Under the pieces are notes generated by a model, which saw only the letters and a program-made list of their open reading frames with translations, was not told where the DNA came from and ran no database searches. Shown piece by piece: positions 1-8,191 of a DNA stretch of 64,000 bases (position 1 is the stretch's first letter; every line of letters begins with the position of its first letter). The translations under genes were made by a program, and so were the position numbers. The stretch is from NCBI GenBank assembly GCA_013298715.1, contig JAAFIQ010000008.1, positions 85,690 through 149,689 on the forward strand. The letters run 5' to 3'. Source of the stretch: Bacteroidota bacterium (GTDB taxonomy: Bacteria > Bacteroidota > Bacteroidia > B-17B0 > Aurantibacillaceae).

Positions 1-2
1 AT

Positions 3-518
3 TCAATTTATCAATGTGGATTTTTAATTCAAAAATTAGGTTATCATATTTTAAATGATGTTGCTTGGTTTAAACCAAATGCGGCACCAAATCTAAGTTG
101 TAGATTTTTTACTGCAAGTCACGAAACTCTTATTTGGGCAAGAAAAGACAAAAAAGCAAAGCATATTTTTAACTATGAAGCTATGAAGAACGGAAAATTC
201 CCAGAAGACCCAATGAAAAAGAGCGATACACAAATGAGGTCTGTTTGGAGTATTCCAACACCTTCTCCAAGCGAGAAAGAATTTGGAAAACACCCAACTC
301 AAAAACCGCTTGCTTTGCTTAAAAGAATTGTAGCGGCATCAACAAATGAGGAGGCAATAATTTTAGACCCATTTAATGGTGGAGGAACAACTGGTATAGC
401 TTCAAAAATATTAGGCAAGAGACAATATATAGGTATTGATATGAATAAAGAATATCTTGAACTTACACAAAAGAAATACGAGCATTTGAATAATAAAATA
501 GAACTTTTTACTGTATGA
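3..518 (+). CDS. DNA methyltransferase, C-terminal part (N6-adenine/N4-cytosine type)
   Basis: The frame is open from the window edge, so the N-terminus is missing; the first ATG at 183 is internal. The visible part has the tail of a beta-class type II methyltransferase: VAWFKPNAAPN and ETLIWARK near the start, the HPTQKPLALL motif X region, then DPFNGGGTTG, the SAM-binding FxGxG motif I, and a closing GIDMNKEY strand. In this class the catalytic (D/S)PP(Y/W) motif precedes these elements, so it lies outside the window and activity cannot be judged. The stop codon overlaps the ATG of the next gene (ATGA at 515), a typical coupling of methyltransferase and restriction genes. Because that nuclease gene is split by an IS, this enzyme probably acts as an orphan methyltransferase. 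Confidence 0.9.
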   Translation, partial: SIYQCGFLIQKLGYHILNDVAWFKPNAAPNLSCRFFTASHETLIWARKDKKAKHIFNYEAMKNGKFPEDPMKKSDTQMRSVWSIPTPSPSEKEFGKHPTQKPLALLKRIVAASTNEEAIILDPFNGGGTTGIASKILGKRQYIGIDMNKEYLELTQKKYEHLNNKIELFTV

Positions 519-631
519 AAATAGGAGGAAAAGGAGGCAGTAACACAAAAACAGGATTAGTTTTTGAAGGCAAATCAGACTTGACAACGTTTTTAAGCGC
601 TCAAAAAAATTACAAACTTAAAGAAGATAAT

Positions 632-648
632 AGACCTCTTCGATAAAT
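632..648 (+). repeat. Left terminal inverted repeat of the IS
   Basis: agacctcttcg plus six weaker positions. It faces the right repeat at 1558-1574. The transposase stop codon lies within or beside this repeat. The flanking AAT at 629-631 is the target duplication. Confidence 0.85.
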
Positions 649-1483
649 CATTTTACGTCTAAATTTTGGTTATAAATTGCTGCAATTAAGTTAAACCGCA
701 AACCATATTTTTTTCTTCTGTTTCGATACTTCTCTGCTAGTATTCTAAAAATTTTAAGATCTCTTATTATATTTTCAATTAAAACTCGTTGTGATGATAT
801 ACGTGCATTATTACGTTTATCTTCCTTGGTTAAAGGATTTTTCTTACTTCGTTTTTTAGGGATTTCAACATTTGAGTGAAGTTTTGAAATGCCTTGATAA
901 CCAGTATCTACGGTGCATTTAGTATTAGGATGAATGTTGGTTTTACTTTGTTTAAAAAGTTTAAAATCATGTTTACGTCCTTTCTCAAAAGCGGTGCAAA
1001 TAATTTTCTTAGTTTGTTTTACAGCAACTAATTGTGCTTTTTGAGTGTGTCTTTTCTTTTTACCCGAGTAATTTTGGCGTTGCTTTTTTTTGGACGTTCC
1101 ACTGGGCTTTCCGTAACATCTACAAGTACTACTTCAAAATTGTTTTCTGGCTTTAAAAGCTCTTTTTTACCAGGCAAATGAAAGCGTTTATCTGATATTA
1201 AAATAGATTCAGTTTCTGTAATAATTTCACAAACTCTACTTTCCGATATACCATAAGTAATACCTATATGAAACTGACTCCGATACTCACGATAATACAT
1301 AAGCATTAACAATAGTTTATCTGCATTACTCAATTTGGGTGGAGCTCCTCGGCTAGGATGCTTACGAATAGAAAATTTATAATTATCGATGACTTCTAAC
1401 ATAAGTACGAAAACATCTTTTTTTACTCCTGTTAGTCGTTTAAATTTTTCTTTTGGCAAGGACCCTATATCTTTATATAACAT
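648..1483 (-). CDS. IS5-family transposase made by -1 frameshift
   Basis: The first frame (1483 down to 1028, 151 codons) has a helix-turn-helix N-terminal domain (HTH_Tnp_4 type) and the first catalytic Asp in VLVDVTESPVERP. The track continues one frame back at a run of eight A (1084-1091 on the plus strand reads T8). After the shift it reads KQRQNYSGKKKRHTQK, VDTGYQG with the second Asp, and RVLIENIIRDLKIF with the catalytic Glu, and stops at 648. The combined product is about 278 residues, a normal length for the family. The A AAA AAA slippery site in the zero frame fits programmed -1 frameshifting, known for many IS5 and IS3 relatives. A sequencing or real deletion in the homopolymer is the alternative. 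Confidence 0.85.
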
Positions 1484-1557
1484 CCTACCAAGCTTTGATT
1501 TAATTCCACTGAAATCGAAACAAAATCAAAAACTTATCCAAAATTAATTGTTAATCT

Positions 1558-1574
1558 ATTTCCCGAAGAGGTCT
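1558..1574 (-). repeat. Right terminal inverted repeat of the IS
   Basis: cgaagaggtct at its outer end, the reverse complement of the left repeat. AAT at 1575-1577 repeats the left flank. The apparent start codon at 1548 of the downstream nuclease frame lies inside the IS end and is not the native start. Confidence 0.85.
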
Positions 1575-1982
1575 AATGTTTATTTTAAAAACATACTTGT
1601 TGCAAGAGTTTTTAAGAAATATAGCTTTTACAAATTTCTCGAAGAAGAAGGAGTTGATTGGAAAAGCATAGTTTCTAAAAGATTACTACCAGACGATAGT
1701 ATTTATGTGATTATCAATAATACAATGTTTATTATTGAATGTAAATTTCAACAAAGTGCAGGTTCTGTTGATGAAAAATTACAAACTTGTGATTTTAAGA
1801 AAAGGCAATATCAAAAATTATTGTCTCAGTTAAATATGGAGGTAGAATTCATATATCTATTAAGTGAATGGTTCAAAAAGCCTGAATATAAGGATGTTTT
1901 AAATTATATTATTAGCGTAAGGTGTAGCTACTATTTTGAGTATATACCTTTGCAAAAATTAGGTTTACCCGTGCCAAAATAA

Positions 1983-2489
1983 ATCTATGAATTTGAAAAA
2001 GCTGAAATCATTGTAAAGACAGTAAGACTAAAGGAAAATAATTTGCCAAAAGAAGATATTTCGTTCCCGAATTTCAAATATGAGGAAATCGTAAATGAAG
2101 AATGGGACGACTCTAACTTCAAAGACATTTTGGAGCATAAATTTTTATTTGTGTCTTTTCAATTCAAAAACGAACAATTGGTTTTAAGAAAAGTAAAGTT
2201 TTGGAATATGCCGTATGCTGACATTTTGGAAGTAGAAAAAGTTTGGGCAAAAACTAAGGAGATTGTTTCAAAAGGCAAAATTGTAAAGGAAGTTATAGGA
2301 ACAACTCGTTATACAAACTTTCCAAACAAATCTTTCAATTCAGTATCACACGTTCGACCACACGCCACAAACGCAGCAGACACTTATCCTTTGCCGACCA
2401 AAGACAAATTAACGAAAGCAAAAGAATATACGAAACATTGTTTTTGGCTTAACAACACTTATGTAAGGGATGAAATTTATTTAAAATAG
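1983..2489 (+). pseudogene. Sau3AI/MutH-type restriction enzyme, C-terminal remnant
   Basis: Directly after the stop codon of the nuclease gene the same frame continues as IYEFEKAEIIVKTVRLKENN, then PKEDISFPNFKYEEI, KKFW-like KVKFWNMPYADI, and a C-terminal SHVRPHATNAADTYPL with KHCFWLNNTYV. These are hallmarks, from memory of the family, of Sau3AI-like GATC endonucleases, whose full length is much greater. The catalytic N-terminal part is absent. There is no ATG; a TTG at 2043 is the only common start, and it would skip the first conserved block. I read it as a leftover of a second restriction gene joined to the first. Translation by reinitiation is possible but unsupported. Confidence 0.75.
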
Positions 2490-2536
2490 CTAAGGCTTTT
2501 GTAAAAGTTACTAAAGCAGCAGAAACAATAAGGTAA

Positions 2537-3196
2537 CTAATCTTTAGAGTCCAAAAAACGGTATTGTATGCCAAAGCTTAAACCAAAGCCTGAACCTTTC
2601 CATTTTGAAATTACATAGGTGTTTAAGGTTTCGTTGTTGGTTGTCATACTTGGATAATTGATGAATGGCGCATACACTTTAAAATTAATTCCAATGTCAC
2701 CAAAATAAATACGAGGGTTTACATATAAACTAAAAAAAGTGCCCTTGCCTGTAAGAATTAAATTGGATGCATCATTTTGTTTATAGGTTAATTTAGAGTA
2801 GCCAAATTCTGTTCCTAAAACCAAATCAAAGTGTTTTTTACTAACGGCATGAAAGTTTGCTAAAGCACTAATATCAAAGGAGCTGGCTCTTGGTGTTGTT
2901 TTGGTTGCGGTATCTTGCTCGGTAAAAAAGGAATTTGTTTTAAAACGAGCGCCAACTCCAAAACGCTTATGTAACCCATACTCAGCGCCAAAGCTAAAGT
3001 TTGAATTACCTGCCGCGTTTGTTTCTGTTTTCGATTCAGGCAAAGCAACGTTTTTCGTTTTATATTGGTAAGTTGTTCTATAAATTTCAATGCCTGCATT
3101 TGCTTCAACAACAAGCGCATTTTTGTAAAACGAATTTTGAGCGAATGTACTTAAAACGCCTATTAAGAAAAGCGAGAGGAATAAATTTTTTTTCAT
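2537..3196 (-). CDS. Outer-membrane beta-barrel protein
   Basis: The 219-residue product begins with a signal peptide (MKKNLFLSLFLIGVLSTFAQ) and continues as alternating amphipathic strands with aromatic residues, ending in IQYRFLDSKD. This fits the outer membrane beta-barrel proteins common in Bacteroidota. No ligand or partner can be named. It follows the PorE-like gene on the same strand with a gap of about 70 bp. A TTTG about 18 bp before a weak TACCTTAA in that gap may be its own promoter. Confidence 0.7.
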   Translation of the reverse strand: MKKNLFLSLFLIGVLSTFAQNSFYKNALVVEANAGIEIYRTTYQYKTKNVALPESKTETNAAGNSNFSFGAEYGLHKRFGVGARFKTNSFFTEQDTATKTTPRASSFDISALANFHAVSKKHFDLVLGTEFGYSKLTYKQNDASNLILTGKGTFFSLYVNPRIYFGDIGINFKVYAPFINYPSMTTNNETLNTYVISKWKGSGFGLSFGIQYRFLDSKD

Positions 3197-3266
3197 TAAA
3201 CAGATTTAAGGTAAATAGTATAATAAATATACAAAAACAACTTGAATAAAAAAATAACGCTTCAAC

Positions 3267-5243
3267 TTATTTCGCAATTACCTTAAACTCCGTTCTTCTG
3301 TTCTTAGCTTTGTTTTCTGGTGTATCGTTTTTTACTTTTGGTTTAGTGTCGCCGTAGCCTTTGTAAGTTAAACGTCCTGCAGGTATATTTCCTTTTGCAA
3401 CTAAATAATCAACTACAGCTTTGGCGCGGTTGTTTGATAGGGTTATGTTTGCTTTTTTGTCGCCATCGCTATCTGTATGCCCACCAAATTCAATTTTTAA
3501 AGTAGGATTTTTTAATATAAAAGCAATTAATTTATCTAACTCCGCTTTACTTTCGGGTTTTAAATCCCATTTATTTACATCAAAAAAAACATTTTTTAAT
3601 TCAATAGTACTTCCTGTATCTAATGGTTGCAAAGGAATATCTAATAAGTATGGTTTATTAAAATCGGTTTCTTTTCCTTTCAAACTAAAATTATCGCTGT
3701 AAAAAGCAAAACCTTCTTTGCTTACGTTAACCATATAATTTTTGTTTGCGGTAAGTGTTACAAAAAATTCGCCATTGGCTTGCGAAAACGATTGCGTGGT
3801 TTTTTGTTGCGTTTCTAAATCGTACACTTCAAAATTTGCTTGCAATGGTTCTTTGTTAGTTGCATTATAAATTTTACCTTTTATAAAGGTAATTTTTTCT
3901 GGTCGTACATCGTTTGGTAATTCAAACTGATAAATATCTAAATCACCAAAGCCACCTTCTCTATCGCTTGCAAAATATGCTAAGTTGCCCGCAGGATCAA
4001 CCAATAAGCTATTCTCGTCTTTTGACGTGTTTATAGGATAACCCAAATTAGTAGCAGGCCCCCAATCACCGTTAGCTTGGCGCTTACTCATAAACAAATC
4101 GGTTCCTCCTAACCCCGGATGTCCATCGCTTGCAAAATACAAGGTCATATTATCAGGGTGAATAAATACCGACTCTTCGTTACCAGTAGAATTTACATTG
4201 CTATTTAATTTAATTGGTGTTTTAAACTTTCCATCTTCACCAATTTCACTCATATAAATATCTACATCTTTATTCATACCACCCCTACCTCTGAAACCTT
4301 TAATAAAGTATAAACTTTTTCCATCGCTACTAAAACTGGGTTGTGTTTCCCAATTGGTTGAGTTAATTGCATTGCCGCCGTTTCTTGGGCGTGTCCACTT
4401 ACCATTAATTTTTTGAGAATAAAATATATCACAACTCCCAAAACCTTTTCTGTCGGGTGTTCCGTAGTCTCCAAACTCATCAGAACAACTAGCAAAAAAC
4501 ATAATGTTGCCATCGGCCGAAAGTGTTGGTGCGCCTTCATTTCCTGGCCCATTCACTTCTTGCAGTGGATACGCAGTTTGCCAAACATTGGTAGCTGATT
4601 TTGTACTTACAAAAAAATCTTCGTTAAATGCGCCAGGGCTTTCGGGGCGAGGCAAGCCACGGGTAAACATAAAACGTTTACCATCAGCAGTAATTGCCGG
4701 AAAATACTCGCCATTTGCAGTGTTAATTCCAGCTCCTACGTTAATTGGTTTAAATGGTTTTGGATTCTTCATTAAGGCAATTGCCACATCCATATTCTTA
4801 ACTTTTTTTTCAGCGTCTTCTTTTAACTGCGGATTAATACGTTCGAACTTTAAAAAATTTTGAAATGCAATTTTTGCGTTTTCGTATTCCGCTAAATCCA
4901 TATAAGATAGGCCAAGAAAAAAATGATTCTCAACAAAATATTTAGGAGCTAAATCAATTGCTTTTTTGTAATTGTTTACTGCATCTTTAGGCTGATGATT
5001 TATTCTGTAATAGTCGCCGGCAAAAGAGAGGGCTTCAACAAAATTTGGGTCCTCTTTTACGGCTGCCAATATTTTTTTTTCTGAATCTGCAATTTTGCCT
5101 ATGGAGTAAAGCTGTTTACTTTCTTCTAAATATTTAATTGCTTTTTTGTTAGTAGATGTGTATGCGCCAGGTTGTAAATTGTTTTGTGCAACAGAACTTA
5201 GCGTAAGAAAAAAAATAAAAATATGTTTGATAAAAAATTTCAT
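3267..5243 (-). CDS. OmpA-family protein with TPR and WD40-like propeller (PorE-like)
   Basis: The 658-residue product has a signal peptide ending in SVAQ, TPR repeats at roughly 30-150, a beta-propeller of PD40/WD40-like repeats at roughly 165-450 (recurring GFGDxDIY and FASDxxGG-like strings), a carboxypeptidase regulatory-like domain at 455-530, and a C-terminal OmpA domain at 545-658 with GGHTDSDG and NxxxSxxRAxxVxxYL peptidoglycan-binding motifs. This order is that of PorE, which anchors the T9SS to peptidoglycan in Porphyromonas gingivalis. PorE there is a lipoprotein; no lipobox Cys is visible here, so another OmpA paralog with the same architecture is possible. It lies 7 bp from the M61 peptidase gene, probably in one operon. 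Confidence 0.8.
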   Translation of the reverse strand: MKFFIKHIFIFFLTLSSVAQNNLQPGAYTSTNKKAIKYLEESKQLYSIGKIADSEKKILAAVKEDPNFVEALSFAGDYYRINHQPKDAVNNYKKAIDLAPKYFVENHFFLGLSYMDLAEYENAKIAFQNFLKFERINPQLKEDAEKKVKNMDVAIALMKNPKPFKPINVGAGINTANGEYFPAITADGKRFMFTRGLPRPESPGAFNEDFFVSTKSATNVWQTAYPLQEVNGPGNEGAPTLSADGNIMFFASCSDEFGDYGTPDRKGFGSCDIFYSQKINGKWTRPRNGGNAINSTNWETQPSFSSDGKSLYFIKGFRGRGGMNKDVDIYMSEIGEDGKFKTPIKLNSNVNSTGNEESVFIHPDNMTLYFASDGHPGLGGTDLFMSKRQANGDWGPATNLGYPINTSKDENSLLVDPAGNLAYFASDREGGFGDLDIYQFELPNDVRPEKITFIKGKIYNATNKEPLQANFEVYDLETQQKTTQSFSQANGEFFVTLTANKNYMVNVSKEGFAFYSDNFSLKGKETDFNKPYLLDIPLQPLDTGSTIELKNVFFDVNKWDLKPESKAELDKLIAFILKNPTLKIEFGGHTDSDGDKKANITLSNNRAKAVVDYLVAKGNIPAGRLTYKGYGDTKPKVKNDTPENKAKNRRTEFKVIAK

Positions 5244-5249
5244 AGTAAA

Positions 5250-7103
5250 TTAATTATAGCCTATCCACGTTTTTAAGGTTTGTTTTTGTTTAGCACTCAT
5301 GTTTTTATTTACTTCGATTTGGTTTTTGCGTGTTACTTTAACTTTTTGTGCTTTTGCGCTTAATTTTTTTAATTTCATTTTTCCTTTGTTTCCTTTTGGG
5401 CGATACACTTCTATTGTAACAACATCGCCTTCTTTCACGGTATCGTAATAATTTGTAAAAATTGTTCTTACCTTATCCATTGCTAAAGCATTGCCATTAA
5501 GCGAAGCCAGCTCATCGCCAGTTTTTAATTTTAAAGATTTTCCAAAGGCATCTAAATTATCTGTGGATAACACCATTAATCTATTTGTAGTTGGATTAAA
5601 GCCAATATCCATTCCGCCAAGGGTAAACTCGTCGCTTACACTTTCTTTCACAAAATTAATGCCAATTTTTTCAAGAATTTCTTGCATTGGTAAAGGGGTT
5701 TTGCCACCTACGTAAGTTCTTAAAAAAGTCCCAATTTTCGGAAAAGTGAATTTTTCGATGTCATCAAATAAATCTGCATCGTTAAACGATTTGTTTTTGC
5801 CGTATTTAGTTGCTAAATCTTTCATTAAATTTTGTGTGCCGTAATCGCCGTTACTTAAATCGCGTAATAGAATATCTAAGCACATCCCAATTACAGCGCC
5901 TTTTTCGTACACGTTACTGTATTGGTTGTGAACTTTATCCAAAAGCACATTTCTACTCATCCATGTAAAACTCATGGTGTCATTATAGGCTGTTAAACTT
6001 TGGTCGTATTTACGCATCATCACATCAATGAGCTGGTCAATTGTTATAATTCCTCCTTTAGCCTGGGCGTGATGTGCTGCATATTCTGTCATCCCTTCAT
6101 ACAACCAAAGGTGTTCGCTCATTTTAGGATTATTAAAATCAAAATCACCTATTTGAGTTGCGTGAATATTTAAAGGTGTAACAATATGAAAAAATTCATG
6201 CGCGGCAACGTCTCTCAGTTCTTGCTGGATTTCTAAACTATCCATTTCTGGCATCACGTAAAACGAAGAGTAAGAATGTTCTAAAGCACCGTTAGATCCC
6301 GAAAGTGTGAGCTTATCCGTATAATAAAATAAAAAAGCATATTTTTTAACAGGCAATTCGCCTCCCAAATAATCACGTTGCGCATCAAGCAATTGTGTGA
6401 GTGTGCGGGCAATAAAACCACTTGTAACTTTTTTATTTGGCGAATAACAACTAATAAGCACTTGTGTATTTGCAACATTAATGCTTGTGGTATCAGGTAT
6501 GCAATACATTATTGGCGAGTCTACCAAATCGTTATAGCCTAATACTTTTATTACATCTTTTGATTTTCCAATTTTGATGTCTGTTAGTCCAGTGCTAGGA
6601 TAGAATCCAAGTGGTTTTGTAAATTCCAACTCAAACGTATTGTTTTTGTAATTTTTAAAATAGCCAAACATGCTATGGGTGTTAAGAGAAAAGTTTACCC
6701 CTAATTCAAAATTTGTACCACCTGGCTCAAAAACAATTTTTTTAGAAGTTCCGGGTAAATCGGTTTTATCCCAGGTATCATCTACAGTGTATATAATGTT
6801 TTCGATACTAGCAGCCGGACTTAGCTTATACGTATTAACATCTACTTTGGTAATTTTTATGCTTGCATTATTTTTTCCAGTTACGCTAAGGCTAGAGATA
6901 AATCTTCCAAAATCGTACACTTCATAAGTGCCAGGCACCATGGCGGGGAAACAAAATTCTACTTCGGTTTCGGTAAATGTAGGCGGTGTTAGTGTAATTT
7001 GAACTTTATCGTTTTGAATAGCAGCCAAATCAATTTTGTATTTATACTCGCTTTGTGCAACTATAAAAGAAGTACAAAACAACAGGTAAAAAAGTTTATG
7101 CAT
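5250..7103 (-). CDS. M61-family metallopeptidase with PDZ domain
   Basis: I place the start at ATG 7103, which gives 617 residues and a proper signal peptide (MHKLFYLLFCTSFIVAQ); an ATG 36 bp further upstream overlaps the preceding gene and would bury it. An N-terminal beta domain is followed by the M61 catalytic domain with zinc motif HEFFH at about 302-306 and the third ligand Glu in LYEGMTEY near 336. A C-terminal PDZ-like domain at about 480-580 has the string LKTGDELASLNG. Family members are glycyl or basic-residue aminopeptidases; the substrate here is unknown. It probably acts in the periplasm or at the surface. It is packed between the CPBP protease gene (5 bp) and the PorE-like gene. 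Confidence 0.85.
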   Translation of the reverse strand: MHKLFYLLFCTSFIVAQSEYKYKIDLAAIQNDKVQITLTPPTFTETEVEFCFPAMVPGTYEVYDFGRFISSLSVTGKNNASIKITKVDVNTYKLSPAASIENIIYTVDDTWDKTDLPGTSKKIVFEPGGTNFELGVNFSLNTHSMFGYFKNYKNNTFELEFTKPLGFYPSTGLTDIKIGKSKDVIKVLGYNDLVDSPIMYCIPDTTSINVANTQVLISCYSPNKKVTSGFIARTLTQLLDAQRDYLGGELPVKKYAFLFYYTDKLTLSGSNGALEHSYSSFYVMPEMDSLEIQQELRDVAAHEFFHIVTPLNIHATQIGDFDFNNPKMSEHLWLYEGMTEYAAHHAQAKGGIITIDQLIDVMMRKYDQSLTAYNDTMSFTWMSRNVLLDKVHNQYSNVYEKGAVIGMCLDILLRDLSNGDYGTQNLMKDLATKYGKNKSFNDADLFDDIEKFTFPKIGTFLRTYVGGKTPLPMQEILEKIGINFVKESVSDEFTLGGMDIGFNPTTNRLMVLSTDNLDAFGKSLKLKTGDELASLNGNALAMDKVRTIFTNYYDTVKEGDVVTIEVYRPKGNKGKMKLKKLSAKAQKVKVTRKNQIEVNKNMSAKQKQTLKTWIGYN

Positions 7104-7108
7104 TGAGT

Positions 7109-8086
7109 TTATTTTAAAATTAGCTTTAAGTTTTTCCATTTATATTTAATCCAAAAAATAGCAAATGTTACAGCAATCATACACATTGATAATAAAACTT
7201 CAGCTTCAGCACTATCAACATCGGTAGAGAAGATGGAATAGGATTTAATTACAGAGTGCGGCTGTGTAATTAGCAAACAACTTAATAAGTTATTTGCAAA
7301 GTGTATGCCATAAGAAAGTTCTAGGCCTTCATCTAACAAAGTTATAATTGCAAAAAAGAAGGCATTTAAAAAATAGTAAAAAACCATAATTTGCCAACCA
7401 AAATGCCTCGCTTCAGGGTTAGACATGTGTGCCAGTGCAAACAAGGCAGAGGTTGTAATAGCAGATAAGATACCGCTTTTAAAAGCTAAACCAAAGCCTT
7501 GCAACAAATAGCCTCTAAAAAAAAGTTCCTCAAATAAAGTTTGAACTGGAAGTAATAATACCAGTACAAGAAAACTAATTAAAAAGTTTAATGGTTCAAA
7601 GGTGATTTTAAAAACATCAGGACTTAAAATATATCCAATTAATACCGTAAAAATTAGTAAACTTGCCCAAATAAAAAACCCAAACAAAAAGCGGTCTTTT
7701 CTAAATCTAGTATAGCCATTAATAACAGAAAGAATATTTTTTTTATGAAATCTTTTTATAACAATTAGTAAACCTATAAGGCTGAATATGTGGATTGAAA
7801 CTAAGGAAGCCAAAACAATATTTCGATTTATGCCTAATAAATCAGCATCAAACATCATATTTTGGTTTTGTTGCATTTGTTGAGCAGAAACACCAGTGTT
7901 AAGCGCATTCATATAAAATGGCAAGGCAATAAGGCTACTAAAAATTAAATAAGCTAAAATAACAAAACCAAATCCGAGGATGTAGAGGTAGCTTTTGTTT
8001 ACGCCAGTGGTTAATGCCGACAACAAAAATAAATTATTAAATGGAGGATTTTTTTGTTCTGCTTCAGTATTTATTGTTTCGCTCAT
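7109..8086 (-). CDS. CPBP-family intramembrane glutamic protease (CAAX-like)
   Basis: The start is ATG 8086; a GTG 15 bp upstream would add five residues. The product has about 325 residues and eight or so membrane helices. The conserved family motifs are present: EELFFRG (EExxxR), FALAH near the next helix and HFANN. These form the catalytic site of Rce1/CPBP membrane proteases. Some bacterial members act in envelope stress or bacteriocin self-protection; the target here is unknown. It is the first gene of a probable CPBP-M61-PorE-like operon and is divergent from the peroxidase gene. Confidence 0.85.
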   Translation of the reverse strand: MSETINTEAEQKNPPFNNLFLLSALTTGVNKSYLYILGFGFVILAYLIFSSLIALPFYMNALNTGVSAQQMQQNQNMMFDADLLGINRNIVLASLVSIHIFSLIGLLIVIKRFHKKNILSVINGYTRFRKDRFLFGFFIWASLLIFTVLIGYILSPDVFKITFEPLNFLISFLVLVLLLPVQTLFEELFFRGYLLQGFGLAFKSGILSAITTSALFALAHMSNPEARHFGWQIMVFYYFLNAFFFAIITLLDEGLELSYGIHFANNLLSCLLITQPHSVIKSYSIFSTDVDSAEAEVLLSMCMIAVTFAIFWIKYKWKNLKLILK

Positions 8087-8153
8087 TTTAAAATCAAACA
8101 CAGTATTTAATGCTACTAGAGCAAAATTATAATTTATAAATTTAATAAAATAT

Positions 8154-8161
8154 TAACTTTG
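8154..8161 (+). promoter_or_regulatory. Bacteroidota-type -7 promoter element
   Basis: TAACTTTG matches the TAnnTTTG consensus exactly and lies 30 bp before the ATG of the peroxidase gene at 8192. No clear TTTG -33 box is visible upstream, only TTTA-like sequence. Confidence 0.5.
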
Positions 8162-8191
8162 TTTAGAATAACACCCTATAAAATTTGCAAA

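Larger units (their letters stand above)
632..1574 (-). mobile_element. IS5-family insertion sequence, 943 bp, complete
   Basis: The element is bounded by inverted repeats: agacctcttcg at 632-642 and its exact complement at 1564-1574, with 15 of the first 17 positions matching. The target repeat AAT is present at 629-631 and 1575-1577. It encodes one transposase on the minus strand in two overlapping frames. A 3-bp A-N-T duplication is what I recall for the ISL2 group of the IS5 family; the subgroup is inferred. Both ends, the DDE residues and the target repeat look intact, so the element may still be mobile. Confidence 0.9.
515..1982 (+). pseudogene. Type II restriction endonuclease interrupted by an IS5-family element
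   Basis: The gene starts with ATG at 515, overlapping the methyltransferase stop. It encodes an N-terminal MKIGGKGGSNTKTGLVFE stretch for 39 codons up to 631. The IS occupies 632-1574, followed by a repeated AAT, and the frame resumes at codon 1578 (VYFKNIL). Removing the IS and one AAT restores one uninterrupted frame of about 173 codons ending at 1982. The second part carries a PD-(D/E)XK-like core: PDDSIYV, then IIECK with Glu and Lys spaced as in these nucleases. The close fit of the two halves suggests a recent insertion. Recognition specificity cannot be read from the sequence. As it stands neither half should make an active nuclease. Confidence 0.85.

Noticed and set aside
1548..1577. 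Apparent start codon and first ten codons of the nuclease frame
   Set aside because: These bases belong to the right end of the IS and the target repeat; the native gene continues from codon 39 upstream of the IS.
4274..4863. Overlapping open frames inside the PorE-like gene
   Set aside because: They are shadows of the long coding frame, with no signal peptide or recognisable domain.
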